Notes: generated by a model from the sequence alone, not told the origin. Numbered from the stretch's first letter, positions 15,481 to 25,639 are shown. The stretch: DNA of 34,435 nt from Victivallales bacterium (GCA_017554445.1 JAFZIJ010000075.1:1-34435), one strand, 5' to 3'. Numbers and translations are program-made.

Positions 15481-18400
15481 ATGAGACACACAAGTCTGTT
15501 GGCGTTCATCGTGTGCATGGCGGCTGGTATTTCCGCGATTGGACAAGAAGAGACGGTCGGCGTGCGGCCCTATGAAATGGACTGGGCAGGACGGACGAAG
15601 GACGACTGGCCGGCGTTGGTTGATTTCGAAAATCTGGACGGATGGACCGTCGAGACGGAAAATTCCATTGCGAAATTCGAGCGGACACGCGAACAGCAAT
15701 TGTTCGGAAAATACGTCGGCAAGCTTACTTACCGCTATGAAGGAAATGGGACTCCGAGCGTGACGATCCGTCCGCCGCAGCCGATTCCCGTTCCAGCTGA
15801 TTATGATATGGTCGGCTGCTGGATATACGGCAACAACTGGGCGTGGGTGACGGACGTCTCGACGCCGCGCGTCGGCGTCAGCATTTTGTTCGGCGTGCCC
15901 GGACAGGAGAAAGAGGAAGCCGTCTTTTTGAAGACGGTCGATTGGAAGGAATGGTTTTTGCCGCTGCGCCGTTTGACGAACGACCAGATCGGACGGCTGG
16001 TGAAGCCCGGCGTCACGTTCAACGGCATCCGAATCACGAACGGCAAGAACAAGGCGGATCGCACGCTGTATTTCGACAGTTTGACGATGCACAAAGAAGA
16101 ATTCAAGCCGTTGACGTTCAAACCGCGCCCGTTACGTGGCATCGACATGTTCGAAGGGCAGGGCACTGGCGCGAACAACGGTCCAGGCCGTCTGCCGTTT
16201 CCGACGCGTGAAGACACGATTTTGCCGGACAGCGCGGCTCCGGGAAGCGTAAATGACGCGAAGCAAGACGGTAACGCCTTTGAATTGACATATGCGGGAA
16301 GCGATGGCAATCTCGTCATGCGCTATGAACCGAAGAGCGGCCGTTGGGACGACATCCAGATGAAATGGAACGACGGCGCATGGTTCCAGCCGCTGTTCGG
16401 CGGCGGCGCTCAATTTCCTGCGCAGAATCGCGGGCAGGCTCCCGAAAAGGCGGAGCTTCTGAAGGCGGAACTCGTTGGAAAATCCATTGTTACCACATGG
16501 AAGTATTCGTTGGGAGAGAAGACTTTCGACGCGACCTACACGATGCAGATGAAGGGCAAGACGCTGATTCTGGACACGAAGTCGCTTGGTGGCAATCTTG
16601 GCGCGGTAGCCTATGGCGGCGCGAAAGGTTTGGAGAAGCCGCGTGCGTTTCTCATACCATATTATGATTATGCGGCGGGACGGCCCGGAGCGGTTGTTTC
16701 GGGCACGGCGGACAAGCCGTTGTTCTACATGGCCCATACGGATTGGTATCGTTCCAACGCGAGTACGCCGTGGGGCGACAGCCGCGTGGCGGACGGTATC
16801 GCCTACGCCAATGGTGGCGTGAAATATATTCCGAAAACGGACGGAACGGTGAACGACTGCTTCGAACGCTTCTTCGTGACGGTCAGTCCGAAATTCGAAG
16901 AGACGCTGCCGAACATTCCGAATCCGAAATCGCCGTGGAAGCATATCGCGGGAACGCATCAGTGGCGTGCGCATGGCGCAGGCAATCGCGAACGCGACAA
17001 AGCCTATTGGTACAACATTTGGCGGCATGGCATGCGCAAATGCCTCATCACCGACCATGAAGTCTGCTGGCGCGACGGCGGCGAAAGCTTCACCTTCAGG
17101 ACGAAGGCCGCCCCGAAGAAAGGCGGTGACGCAGGCATGTATGACTACGCACGCTACATGCAGGACACGCTTGGTTTCGTCTATGGTCCGTACAACAATT
17201 TCACAGATTTCGCTCCTGTGAACGAATATTGGAGCACGGACATGATCGCCCGCATGGCGGACAACCAATTGCAGCCCGCATGGGCGCGCTGCTACGGCCC
17301 GAAGCCGCAGTACGCCATCGAATATTGCGCGGAACTGAGCCCCATCAACCAGAAGAAATTCCATTTCAGCACGGCATATTGCGATGTCCATACATCCGTA
17401 ACTCCTTGGGGTCGTTGCGACTATGACTATCGCGTGCCCGGAGCGGGCACGTTCGCCGCGACGTTCTATTCCTACGGCGAAATCATGCTCCATCAGAAAA
17501 AAGCGTGGAATGGCCCCGTCTATTCCGAAGGGCCGCATTTCTGCTTCTACAGCGGCCTGACGGACGGCAACTACGCGCAGGATCGTTCGTACTATCTGCC
17601 GTCGGATCCGTGGCTTGTGGATTTCGATCTGCGCAAGATCCATGACCAGGAGTGCAATTTCGGCATGGGCAACCATGAGATGTTCTTCCGCGGCCGCTGG
17701 AAGATTGTCGGTGAAGAAGGCACGGATGCGGCGGTGGACCGCTTTCTGGCGGCGACGTTGGCGTTCGGTCATCCGGGCTTCCTCGTCAGCATGGGGGGCA
17801 TTCGCCGTACGATGCGTGGCTATTTCATGTTGCAGCAACTGCATGAACGTTATACGCAGGTGAGCGCGGACACGATCGGCTATGTCGATGCGGACGGCAA
17901 AATCTACGATACGAGCGCGGCGCTGGCGAACGGCGTCTATAAGCGGTCTCAAGTTGTTGTCCGTTACAAGGACGGCACTTGTGTCGCGACAAACGGCAAT
18001 GTGAAGGAATGGATGAAGACGACGTTCAACGGTCGTGACGTGAATCTTCCGCCACAAGGTTACGCAGGCTGGACGGAAGACGGCACAATCGATGCCATCT
18101 CCGCCGAACATGCCGGTAGCCGTTGCGACTACGCCGTCACGCCTGATTATATTTACATCGACGGTCGTGACAAGGCGTTCCAGCGGTTCCCGCTGGCGGC
18201 GGCAAGCGGCGCGGGTGTGTTGCGCAAAATCGATGACAATTCCTGCGAATTCATTCCGGTAAACAGCGCAGAATGCGGCTGGGGAATTGTTTGGGGCAAT
18301 GACATCGTCGGTGAAGCGATAGCGTTGGACAAGGAAATGAAGGAAATCGGCAAGGCGAATCTCCGTCATGCTCGTGGTTTGACATACGTTTTGCCTGTGG

Positions 18401-19869
18401 AAGGCGCTTTCAGTTACAAACTGATGTTAGGCAAAGTGAAACGGTTGCCTGATTTGAAGAGCGACAACAGCGTAGTCGCGGCTGGTGAAACGGTCGAAAT
18501 CATGGATTATAAAGGTGAAAAGCATACGAAGACGATTCCTGACGACGCGAAGAAAGGACAGCGTATCTGGTTTGAAATCAACGGACAGTGGATTGATTTC
18601 ACAGTTGATGAACTCGTCAGCGTCGATTTCAGCATGGTCGATAACGATGTCGAATTCGCGTTCACGGCTAAACGCCCTGACGTGAAGGAACTTGCGTGCA
18701 CGTTTGAAGGAATGTCCAAGACGGTCGCCATGGACGGCAATGGCCGCGCGAAGGTGCTGTTCAAAATGCCGGAAATGTTTGAAACGGAGATGCGTACGGC
18801 GGAACTGTCGCTAGCGTCGGGTTCGACGAAGCAGACAGTCGTTCTTGGTCTGAATGTCGTGTACAAGCCAATACCGTATCCTTACAACTGGCAGACGCCT
18901 ATTTCTAAAGGCGTCTGTTTCCGCAAAGGAAGGGAACAGGAGTCGATGGGCAACACGGGGGCGAGTGCCGTCTGGAAGGCTGGAACGGAAGCGGGGCTGG
19001 CCTGCGACGGCGTGCTGAAGAGCGGCTGGTTCATGCATCCGCCGTACATGGGCGGTGTCGGCTATACGTATGTGACGTATAATATGGATGTTCCGGATGA
19101 TGATGGCGCGATGTTCCGTGCGGTGGTCGGCAAGAATGACGGCAGCGATTTGGGCGACGGCATTTGGTTCTATGTTTATGTGAAGGATGCCGCAGGAAAG
19201 GAGACGAAAGTTGGCGAACAGCGTGTGAAGGAACATGCCTGGAAGCCTATCGAGGCGAATCTGGCCCCGTGGAAAGGGCAGACCATCCAACTGAAGCTGG
19301 TCAGCGACGTCGGTCCTGCGGACAATTCGACAGGCGACTGGTCCTGCTGGGCGGAAATGCGTTTGGAATCAAAGGACTTGCGTTTTGCACGGACATTGGA
19401 CAAGCTAGGCGGACAATTCTCCTTCGAAGAACCGAAAGACTACGTCAAAGGCTTGACAACGGCGGACTTACGAAAAGCAAAACGTGGTTGGTTCTGCTAT
19501 GAAGGGCAGGGCTTCAACAGTACGCCGGGCTCGTATGAAAGCTTTGGCGTGCTGAACGGCGTTAATTTCGGCCTGCTGAAGGCTTCCGCCGGCGACGAGA
19601 CGAAGAACACATGGGGCGAGGAAGTCCGCAACGAACTGAACGACAAGGCGTTGAAGGCTCTTGTGAAGTACAATCGCTTCGAATTGCTCAATCCGGCGGA
19701 GGACTATTACAAACTGCGCCGTTTCCGCGTCGTGCTCGAACTGGAAGATGGCCGAACGGTCAGTTCCAAAATCATGACGGCCGCCGTTACGCAGCCGGGC
19801 GACTGGGCCCATGCGGAAGGCATTCTGGTTGATATGTCGTCGATTGTGACGATTCCGATTGAATTTTGA
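15481..19869 (+). CDS. Giant secreted glycoside-hydrolase-like protein
   Basis: 1462 residues with a signal peptide of about 21 residues (MRHTSLLAFIVCMAAGISA). About residues 40-200 look like a beta-sandwich carbohydrate-binding module. About 215-480 is a further beta-rich region. About 485-800 resembles a TIM-barrel catalytic domain with acidic candidates D635 (STAYCDVHTS) and E683 (PVYSEGPHF). Beta-rich modules fill 800-1462, including a second jelly-roll-like part (about 1150-1300). I cannot place it in a named GH family; some motifs recall GH101-type or uncharacterised PVC hydrolases. It is probably exported to the periplasm or cell surface, but no anchor or sorting motif is visible at the C-terminus. 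GGAGG lies 4 bases before the ATG. It follows the GH113-like gene and is followed by two hairpins and mfd. Confidence 0.7.
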   Translation: MRHTSLLAFIVCMAAGISAIGQEETVGVRPYEMDWAGRTKDDWPALVDFENLDGWTVETENSIAKFERTREQQLFGKYVGKLTYRYEGNGTPSVTIRPPQPIPVPADYDMVGCWIYGNNWAWVTDVSTPRVGVSILFGVPGQEKEEAVFLKTVDWKEWFLPLRRLTNDQIGRLVKPGVTFNGIRITNGKNKADRTLYFDSLTMHKEEFKPLTFKPRPLRGIDMFEGQGTGANNGPGRLPFPTREDTILPDSAAPGSVNDAKQDGNAFELTYAGSDGNLVMRYEPKSGRWDDIQMKWNDGAWFQPLFGGGAQFPAQNRGQAPEKAELLKAELVGKSIVTTWKYSLGEKTFDATYTMQMKGKTLILDTKSLGGNLGAVAYGGAKGLEKPRAFLIPYYDYAAGRPGAVVSGTADKPLFYMAHTDWYRSNASTPWGDSRVADGIAYANGGVKYIPKTDGTVNDCFERFFVTVSPKFEETLPNIPNPKSPWKHIAGTHQWRAHGAGNRERDKAYWYNIWRHGMRKCLITDHEVCWRDGGESFTFRTKAAPKKGGDAGMYDYARYMQDTLGFVYGPYNNFTDFAPVNEYWSTDMIARMADNQLQPAWARCYGPKPQYAIEYCAELSPINQKKFHFSTAYCDVHTSVTPWGRCDYDYRVPGAGTFAATFYSYGEIMLHQKKAWNGPVYSEGPHFCFYSGLTDGNYAQDRSYYLPSDPWLVDFDLRKIHDQECNFGMGNHEMFFRGRWKIVGEEGTDAAVDRFLAATLAFGHPGFLVSMGGIRRTMRGYFMLQQLHERYTQVSADTIGYVDADGKIYDTSAALANGVYKRSQVVVRYKDGTCVATNGNVKEWMKTTFNGRDVNLPPQGYAGWTEDGTIDAISAEHAGSRCDYAVTPDYIYIDGRDKAFQRFPLAAASGAGVLRKIDDNSCEFIPVNSAECGWGIVWGNDIVGEAIALDKEMKEIGKANLRHARGLTYVLPVEGAFSYKLMLGKVKRLPDLKSDNSVVAAGETVEIMDYKGEKHTKTIPDDAKKGQRIWFEINGQWIDFTVDELVSVDFSMVDNDVEFAFTAKRPDVKELACTFEGMSKTVAMDGNGRAKVLFKMPEMFETEMRTAELSLASGSTKQTVVLGLNVVYKPIPYPYNWQTPISKGVCFRKGREQESMGNTGASAVWKAGTEAGLACDGVLKSGWFMHPPYMGGVGYTYVTYNMDVPDDDGAMFRAVVGKNDGSDLGDGIWFYVYVKDAAGKETKVGEQRVKEHAWKPIEANLAPWKGQTIQLKLVSDVGPADNSTGDWSCWAEMRLESKDLRFARTLDKLGGQFSFEEPKDYVKGLTTADLRKAKRGWFCYEGQGFNSTPGSYESFGVLNGVNFGLLKASAGDETKNTWGEEVRNELNDKALKALVKYNRFELLNPAEDYYKLRRFRVVLELEDGRTVSSKIMTAAVTQPGDWAHAEGILVDMSSIVTIPIEF

Positions 19870-19875
19870 TATGGT

Positions 19876-19900
19876 GTGGCGGCGGCGTCCCCGCCGTCGC
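19876..19900 (+). terminator. Strong hairpin after the giant protein gene
   Basis: GTGGCGGCGG and CCGCCGTCGC pair over 10 bases (two G-U) around CGTCC. No T run. A second stem, ACGTGGGC-AAC-GCCCGCGT, follows at 19901-19919. Together they could end or stabilise the upstream transcript. The first stem resembles the palindrome at 2988-3007. Confidence 0.5.
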
Positions 19901-19948
19901 ACGTGGGCAACGCCCGCGTCACTGTCTATGGGAGGAGGAGAATAATAG

Positions 19949-22900
19949 ATGAGCGGTTGGCATGATACATTCAGGCAATGGGTGGGCCAGGCGAACATCC
20001 CGAAGGGGGCGTTTCGTCTGGCATTGCACGACTATGCCTTGGTTCCGTTGGCGTTGACGCAGGTCCTTGCGCATCGGAGCGGAAGCTTGCTGGTCATTGC
20101 GGCCGACAGTTCGCGGGCGGATTCGCTCGGCGTGGCCATTGGTTCCTATATGAAATTGATGGACGACCGCCGTCCGGTCGTCCCGTTGCAGGAGCTTGTG
20201 TTAGGGAAGCATCAATGGGTTCCGGAGAACGAGGCGGGCCGTTGCGCGGCGTTGGAAGTGGCGTTGAAAGGCACACCCGCCATATTTATTGCAACGGTTC
20301 CCGCGCTTCTTTCGAAGTGCATATCGCCGAAGGGGTTCCGCCAACGGACGTTTACGCTGAAGAAAGGCGACACCGTCGATTTGGAGGAACTCGTCAAACG
20401 GCTTGTGTCGTTGGATTACGACAACGAATTCGAAGTGCAGCAGCCTGGCGAGTTCGCGCGGCGCGGCGGCATTCTGGACATCTATTCGCCGTTGTATGAC
20501 GCGCCAGTCCGTCTTGAATTCTGGGGGGACGAAATCGACAGCATGAAATTCTTCATGCCGGATAGCCAGCGTTCCTTCAAGGATTTAGATGAATTGCGCA
20601 TCGTGCCGCGCGGCATGGCGGTCATCGACGCGCAGGACATGGAGGAGACGTGGGTTCGCGACTATTTTTCGGCGGATGTCCCCTTCGTCTTGTGCGGGCC
20701 GGATTTGATTGAAGAACATTTGCTTGCGTACAGCGAAGAAGAAGTCCGAAATGTCTGGGCGAAAATGCTTTCCGATGCGAAGGGAACGGTCAGCCTGATT
20801 ACGGAGCCAGGCGAGACGGCGGCGAAACGACGGCTCGGCGGGCCGTTGCGCACCATCGGTGCCGTGAGTCTCGGAGAGGAATTGGCCGCGTTGCTGCCGG
20901 AGATGGGCGACGGAGCGACGTTGTGGCATTGGCAGCAATTGCGGGACAGCTTCCTGCGTTGGAGGCGAGGCGGTTACGAATTGGTGGCGTGTTGCGGCGG
21001 AGAAAGCGAAGCGTCACGGTTCCGTGAAATTCTGGCCGAAGATCCACAGTCGAAAGATCTGCCTGTTTCCGTCGAAACGTTTTCGTTGGATCGCGGCATC
21101 ATTCTGACGGATGCAAAGTTGGTGATGCTGAGCGACCATGAACTGTTCGGGCGGAAAACCGTCCATCGGCGGAAAAAGCATCTGGACTATCGTCATGATC
21201 AGACGTTGCGCGATTCGATGGACATGGAGGACGGCAGTCTTGCCGTCCATGTGGCGCATGGAATTTGCATCTACCACGGAATCAAGACAATAGAGACGCT
21301 AGGCGAAGTCCAGGAGGTCATTGAACTGGAATTTGACGAAGAAAAGCGTCTGTATGTGCCATTGGAGCAGGTGAATCTCGTCAGCCGCTACATGGGCGCG
21401 GGCAAGACGACACCGTCGTTGAGCAAGCTTGGCGGCGTGGCGTGGCGGAAGACGAAGGATGCCGCGGGAGCGGCGGCATGGGATCTGGCGGCGGACATGC
21501 TGCGTGTGGAAGCCATGCGGCAGGAAGCGTCCGGCCAGAGCTTCAAGCCGCAGGTCGAATGGGAACGCGCGTTCGTCGGTTCGTTCCCCTATACGGAAAC
21601 GCCCGACCAGACGACGGCCATCGAATCCGTTCTGGCGGACATGGAGGCCGACAAGCCGATGGACCGTCTGCTTTGCGGCGATGTCGGCTATGGCAAGACG
21701 GAAGTCGCGATGCGTGCGGCTTTTAGAGCTGTTCTGAACGGTAAGCAAGTGGCTGTTCTCGTGCCGACGACGGTGCTTTGCCAGCAGCACTACCAGTCAT
21801 TTATGGAACGCATGTCCGGCTTCCCGATCACCATTGAAATGTTAAGCCGTTTCCGGACTCACGCCGAGCAGTCGGACGTGTTGGAACGGACGGCCCGTGG
21901 CGAAGTCGATATCGTCATCGGAACGCATCGCCTTCTTTCCAACGATGTGCAATTTGCGAGTTTAGGACTTCTCATCATCGACGAAGAACAGCGTTTCGGC
22001 GTGACGGACAAGCAGCGTTTGAAACAGATGCGAGCCAATCTGGACATTTTGACGATGACGGCGACGCCTATCCCGCGTACGCTGTATTTCAGTATTTCGG
22101 GCATCCGCAATTTGAGTACGATCATGACGGCGCCGTCGGACCGCCTGCCAGTGACGACAGTCGTCGCGCAATTCGATCAAGAATTGATCAAGCAGGCCAT
22201 TTTGCGCGAAATGGAACGCGGCGGACAGGTCTTTTTCCTGTACAATCGTGTGCAGACCATCTATCAGATGGAGGAAATGATCAAGAAACTCGTCCCGACT
22301 GCGCGAACGGTCGTCGCGCATGGGCAGATGTCGTCAGGCAAGCTGGAAGATGTCATGACGCAGTTCGTGAAAGGCGATTACGACGTGTTGGTTTGCACGA
22401 CGATCATCGAAAGCGGTGTCGATATTCCAAATGCGAACACGATCATCATCGATCGTGCGGATCGTTTCGGTTTGTCGGAACTGTATCAGCTGCGCGGCCG
22501 TGTCGGGCGGAACGACCGACAGGCCTTTGCATATCTTTTGATGCCGCCGATGGGAGCGCTTCCTGTGAACGCGCGTGATCGTCTGGAGGCAATCCGCCGC
22601 TATACGCATCTTGGGGCTGGTTTCAAGCTGGCGTTGAGGGACTTGGAAATCCGCGGCGCAGGAAATATCTTGGGCACGGAACAGAGCGGACACATCGCGG
22701 CAGTGGGTTTCGATCTGTACTGCCAGTTGCTGAAGGAAGCCGTCTCGCGATTGAGCGACCACAAATCGTCGCTGCCGATGCCAGTGGAAATCACATTCGA
22801 CAAGACGAGTTTCGCGCTTGTGGCGGCGAAAGGGCGGACGGCATTAGGCATACCGGCGGCGTATGTGGAAGACCAGCCTACGCGTGTCGATTGCTTCCGT

Positions 22901-23200
22901 ACGTTGCAACGCATGATCGACGTCTCCGAAGTGGAGCAATACCGCGCGGAATTACGGGACCGTTTCGGGCCGCTGCCGGATTGCGTGTCGTCGCTGTTGG
23001 ACTACACGCGGGTGCGCATTCTCGCCCAGAAGAACGGTGTCTTGCGGCTCAACGTGCGGGAAGGACGGCTGATCATGGAGACGCGCAAAGGGTTGGTGCG
23101 CAACCAATGGAACCAAGTGCCCACGCTGTTCCACACGGATGGTGCAGGGCAGCTGAAGGAAGTGTCGGATTATTTGCAGAATATGCTGAAAGGAGCGTAG
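19949..23200 (+). CDS. mfd: Transcription-repair coupling factor Mfd
   Basis: 1083 residues, slightly short of E. coli Mfd (about 1150). Order: UvrB-like N-terminal region (about 1-300), the RNA-polymerase-interacting CarD-like domain (HVAHGICIYHGI, near 430-490), and an SF2 translocase with Walker A GDVGYGKT (K583), DEEQ box (678-681) and TATPIPRTL. A RecG-like TRG region with IESGVDIPNANT and LRGRVGRNDRQ follows, then the C-terminal D7 domain. Mfd pushes stalled RNA polymerase off DNA lesions and recruits UvrA. A strong GGAGGAGGAG ends 8 bases before the ATG. It lies 79 bases after the secreted protein gene. The stop is followed by a hairpin and a heptamer array. Confidence 0.96.
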   Translation: MSGWHDTFRQWVGQANIPKGAFRLALHDYALVPLALTQVLAHRSGSLLVIAADSSRADSLGVAIGSYMKLMDDRRPVVPLQELVLGKHQWVPENEAGRCAALEVALKGTPAIFIATVPALLSKCISPKGFRQRTFTLKKGDTVDLEELVKRLVSLDYDNEFEVQQPGEFARRGGILDIYSPLYDAPVRLEFWGDEIDSMKFFMPDSQRSFKDLDELRIVPRGMAVIDAQDMEETWVRDYFSADVPFVLCGPDLIEEHLLAYSEEEVRNVWAKMLSDAKGTVSLITEPGETAAKRRLGGPLRTIGAVSLGEELAALLPEMGDGATLWHWQQLRDSFLRWRRGGYELVACCGGESEASRFREILAEDPQSKDLPVSVETFSLDRGIILTDAKLVMLSDHELFGRKTVHRRKKHLDYRHDQTLRDSMDMEDGSLAVHVAHGICIYHGIKTIETLGEVQEVIELEFDEEKRLYVPLEQVNLVSRYMGAGKTTPSLSKLGGVAWRKTKDAAGAAAWDLAADMLRVEAMRQEASGQSFKPQVEWERAFVGSFPYTETPDQTTAIESVLADMEADKPMDRLLCGDVGYGKTEVAMRAAFRAVLNGKQVAVLVPTTVLCQQHYQSFMERMSGFPITIEMLSRFRTHAEQSDVLERTARGEVDIVIGTHRLLSNDVQFASLGLLIIDEEQRFGVTDKQRLKQMRANLDILTMTATPIPRTLYFSISGIRNLSTIMTAPSDRLPVTTVVAQFDQELIKQAILREMERGGQVFFLYNRVQTIYQMEEMIKKLVPTARTVVAHGQMSSGKLEDVMTQFVKGDYDVLVCTTIIESGVDIPNANTIIIDRADRFGLSELYQLRGRVGRNDRQAFAYLLMPPMGALPVNARDRLEAIRRYTHLGAGFKLALRDLEIRGAGNILGTEQSGHIAAVGFDLYCQLLKEAVSRLSDHKSSLPMPVEITFDKTSFALVAAKGRTALGIPAAYVEDQPTRVDCFRTLQRMIDVSEVEQYRAELRDRFGPLPDCVSSLLDYTRVRILAQKNGVLRLNVREGRLIMETRKGLVRNQWNQVPTLFHTDGAGQLKEVSDYLQNMLKGA

Positions 23201-23211
23201 CCGCTTCGCGG
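23201..23211 (+). terminator. Stop-proximal hairpin of mfd
   Basis: CCGC-TTC-GCGG starts at the first base after the TAG stop. The following GAGCTAAAAG runs into a heptamer array. The same block follows the PHP gene at 3124-3142 on the other strand. Confidence 0.4.
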
Positions 23212-23212
23212 A

Positions 23213-23243
23213 GCTAAAAGCTTAAAGCCAAAAGATGAATGCC
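23213..23243 (+). repeat. Heptamer array (GCTAAAA type)
   Basis: Units GCTAAAA, GCTTAAA, GCCAAAA, GATGAAT, then GCC, in 7-base phase after the mfd hairpin. Confidence 0.65.
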
Positions 23244-23292
23244 ATATATGGAAAACTATAATGTACTGACTATCGTTTAAGAGAATAAACTC

Positions 23293-23844
23293 ATGACTTA
23301 TATCTGGACATTTTTTGCATTGCTGTTATGCGGCATGCTGGAGTTGATGCTGGGCGTCAGCGGGTTCTATGTGCCGCTGCTGCTCATGGGGATGTTTTAT
23401 TTCGGCGCATTCCACCATTGGCGTTTTGCGCTGTTGGCGGCCATGTTCATCGGCTCCGCTATTGAGATGAGTTACGGTCGTGCCGTTCCGATGTGCTTGA
23501 TTTTAATGCCTTTGCTGACGGCGTTCAGCAAATTCTGGCGGTGGATGGGCGGGACGGTCGGCATGCTTCGCCAATGTGTGCCAGGCATGTTCATCGGACT
23601 GTTGGGCGGTGTTGCGGGCATCATCTTGAAACATCGCATGATGGGCACGTATGCGGGCAGTTGGAAGTTGGCATTGACATCGTCTGCGTTTGGATTTGTT
23701 TTGTTTCCAATGATTTGCGGATTGTTTGACATGGTTGCGGGATGGATGGCGTTGAATCGTTACACACGGTTGTCGTCCGGTCGGCGCGACGAATGGCTAT
23801 GGCAGCAAGAGGAGTACGATATAGATGAAGACTTCATTGACTGA
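23293..23844 (+). CDS. MreD-like integral membrane protein
   Basis: 183 residues with four to five predicted TM helices (about 3-22, 25-45, 48-75, 90-108, 125-150) and an acidic cytoplasmic tail (EEYDIDEDFID). Sequence similarity to MreD is not clear by eye. The call rests on size, topology and its place directly before mrdA, where MreD sits in the mreBCD-mrdAB order. MreD is part of the elongasome that makes rod-shaped cell wall. No mreB or mreC is present here. The end overlaps the mrdA start by 20 bases, so the two are translationally coupled. A TATAAT at 23257-23262 could be a -10 box, but I see no good -35. The ribosome binding site is weak. Confidence 0.6.
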   Translation: MTYIWTFFALLLCGMLELMLGVSGFYVPLLLMGMFYFGAFHHWRFALLAAMFIGSAIEMSYGRAVPMCLILMPLLTAFSKFWRWMGGTVGMLRQCVPGMFIGLLGGVAGIILKHRMMGTYAGSWKLALTSSAFGFVLFPMICGLFDMVAGWMALNRYTRLSSGRRDEWLWQQEEYDIDEDFID

Positions 23845-25639
23845 CATAGAGCGTGGACGCCGCAAAATGATGGAAGGGCGTGTGCTGTTGTGCGCACTGG
23901 GGCTGATCCTCCCTGTGCTGTTGCTGCTGATCCGCCTGTGGCAGGTGCAAGCATTGCAGGGGCCTGAGTTGTCACAAAATGCTGATCGTCAAAGTCTTCG
24001 ACGATTGCGGGTAAGCCCTGTGCGTGGAAGGATTTTCAGTCGTGAAGGCGAACTTCTGGTCGGAAACGAAGCATGCTATGATTTGGTGTTCCATTTGTCC
24101 GAAATGCGGCAGCCCGGCCATTTGCGGGAGACAAAGGCGTATGTTCTTGAAGCCGCGAACCGTTATTCCATGCTGTTTGGCCGGCCACACGAACTGGTGG
24201 AGAAACGATTGATGGATCGTCTGCTTGTTCGCGCAACGGAGCCGGTGGTTGTGTTCCATCGGTTGACGGAGAGCGAAGTGGCGTTGGCGGCGGAGATGAG
24301 TCCCGTGATTCCGGGCGTGGAAATCCACACACGCAATGAACGGTCGTACAAGCATCCAGGTTTGCTTTCGCATTTGTTAGGCACGACGGGATGGCATATT
24401 CCCGTGGACAAACGGCGAAGCGAAGAATACAAGCAATCCTTTGCATTGGAGGAACTTGTGGGGACATCTGGTTTGGAGCAGGTCTATGAACGCGAATTGG
24501 CCGGAGAGAGCGGCGAAGTGATGGTGCAGGTGGATTTCCGCGGCTTCTATCATGGGACGCTGTACGAAACGCCCGCCAGGAACGGCTATGATTTACGTCT
24601 GTCAATCGATTGTCGTGCCCAGCAGATTGCGGAGCGTCTGTTGCAAGGCCATAAAGGGGCGTTCGTCGTCGTCGATGTGGACAGCGGTGGTGTGATTGTC
24701 ATGGCATCAAGCCCGACCTATGATCTTTCGACGTTGAGCAAATCGCGTTATGCCGAACTTGCGACAGATAATGAGAATACACCTCTTGTGAATCGTGCGA
24801 TCGACGGGCAGTATATGCCTGGTTCTATCTTCAAGCCGCTGATTGGCCTTGCTGCATTGGAAAATGGAACGTTGTATGCAGGCGACCATTATGACTGTCC
24901 AGGCACGTTCCGTATGGGCAGCCAAAAAATTGATTGCGCGGGGCGGGCTGTACATGGTGTCATCAACATTGTGGATGGTATCATGGTGTCGTGCAATGGC
25001 TTCTTCATCAATGCGGGGTTGCGGACTGGTGTAGACAATATGCAGACGATGTTCCGCAACGCGGGCATTGGCGAGCCGACAGAAATCGATATCCAGGAGC
25101 ATGCTTTTGGCGTGTTTCCAAGTCGTGACGTTCTTTTCAAACGGAAGAAACGCGGTTGGACGAAAGGCGATACGGCGTTGCTGTCGATCGGACAGGGCGA
25201 AATTCTTGTGACGCCATTACAGGCGGTGATGTATTGCGCCGCGCTTGCCAACGGCGGTAAGCTGCTGCGACCATATCTTGTCAGTGAAGTAGTTGATTCG
25301 CAAGGACATGCCGTTTTGCAATCAGCAACGGTCGTACGGCATCGTCTAAACGTGAAGGAGGAGCATCTGGCGATCATCCGCGAAGGCATGGTGAATGCCG
25401 TGCAGAAGCCGCGCGGAAGCGCGAAGGTCATGAAGGAATGCGGTATGGCGGTGGCGGCGAAGACGGGAACGGCGGAGGTGCAGGGGAAGGATGGCAAATT
25501 CAAGAATACATGGCTCATGTGCTACGGGCCGCTGTCGAAGCCCAAATACGCGATAGTCTGTCTGGTGGAGCATGGTGTGTCCGGCGGGCGGACGGCGGGG
25601 CCGCTGGTGTCTGAATTCCTCCGCGAATGGCTCGAATGA
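23825..25639 (+). CDS. mrdA: Penicillin-binding protein 2 (elongasome transpeptidase)
   Basis: 604 residues. A single N-terminal membrane anchor (about 19-40) is followed by the class B dimerisation region (RVSPVRGRIFSREGELL) and a transpeptidase domain. The domain carries the three active-site motifs: S334-I-F-K337, S389-C-N391 and K546-T-G548. It crosslinks peptidoglycan on the periplasmic side during lateral growth and is a beta-lactam target. The length is typical of PBP2. The start overlaps the MreD-like gene by 20 bases; GAGGAG lies 11 bases upstream. mrdB (rodA) does not follow, which breaks the usual order. The stop TGA (25637-25639) lies inside the first heptamer of the array at 25635. 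Confidence 0.92.
   Translation: MKTSLTDIERGRRKMMEGRVLLCALGLILPVLLLLIRLWQVQALQGPELSQNADRQSLRRLRVSPVRGRIFSREGELLVGNEACYDLVFHLSEMRQPGHLRETKAYVLEAANRYSMLFGRPHELVEKRLMDRLLVRATEPVVVFHRLTESEVALAAEMSPVIPGVEIHTRNERSYKHPGLLSHLLGTTGWHIPVDKRRSEEYKQSFALEELVGTSGLEQVYERELAGESGEVMVQVDFRGFYHGTLYETPARNGYDLRLSIDCRAQQIAERLLQGHKGAFVVVDVDSGGVIVMASSPTYDLSTLSKSRYAELATDNENTPLVNRAIDGQYMPGSIFKPLIGLAALENGTLYAGDHYDCPGTFRMGSQKIDCAGRAVHGVINIVDGIMVSCNGFFINAGLRTGVDNMQTMFRNAGIGEPTEIDIQEHAFGVFPSRDVLFKRKKRGWTKGDTALLSIGQGEILVTPLQAVMYCAALANGGKLLRPYLVSEVVDSQGHAVLQSATVVRHRLNVKEEHLAIIREGMVNAVQKPRGSAKVMKECGMAVAAKTGTAEVQGKDGKFKNTWLMCYGPLSKPKYAIVCLVEHGVSGGRTAGPLVSEFLREWLE

Noticed and set aside
16132..18369. A 745-codon open frame antisense to the giant protein gene
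   Set aside because: It lacks domain sense, has arginine- and histidine-rich composition typical of a reverse-frame shadow, and has no ribosome binding site. The sense frame has a signal peptide and coherent motifs.
23257..23262. Promoter for the MreD-like gene based on a perfect TATAAT
   Set aside because: No -35 box lies at 15-19 bases upstream; kept only as a remark in the gene entry.
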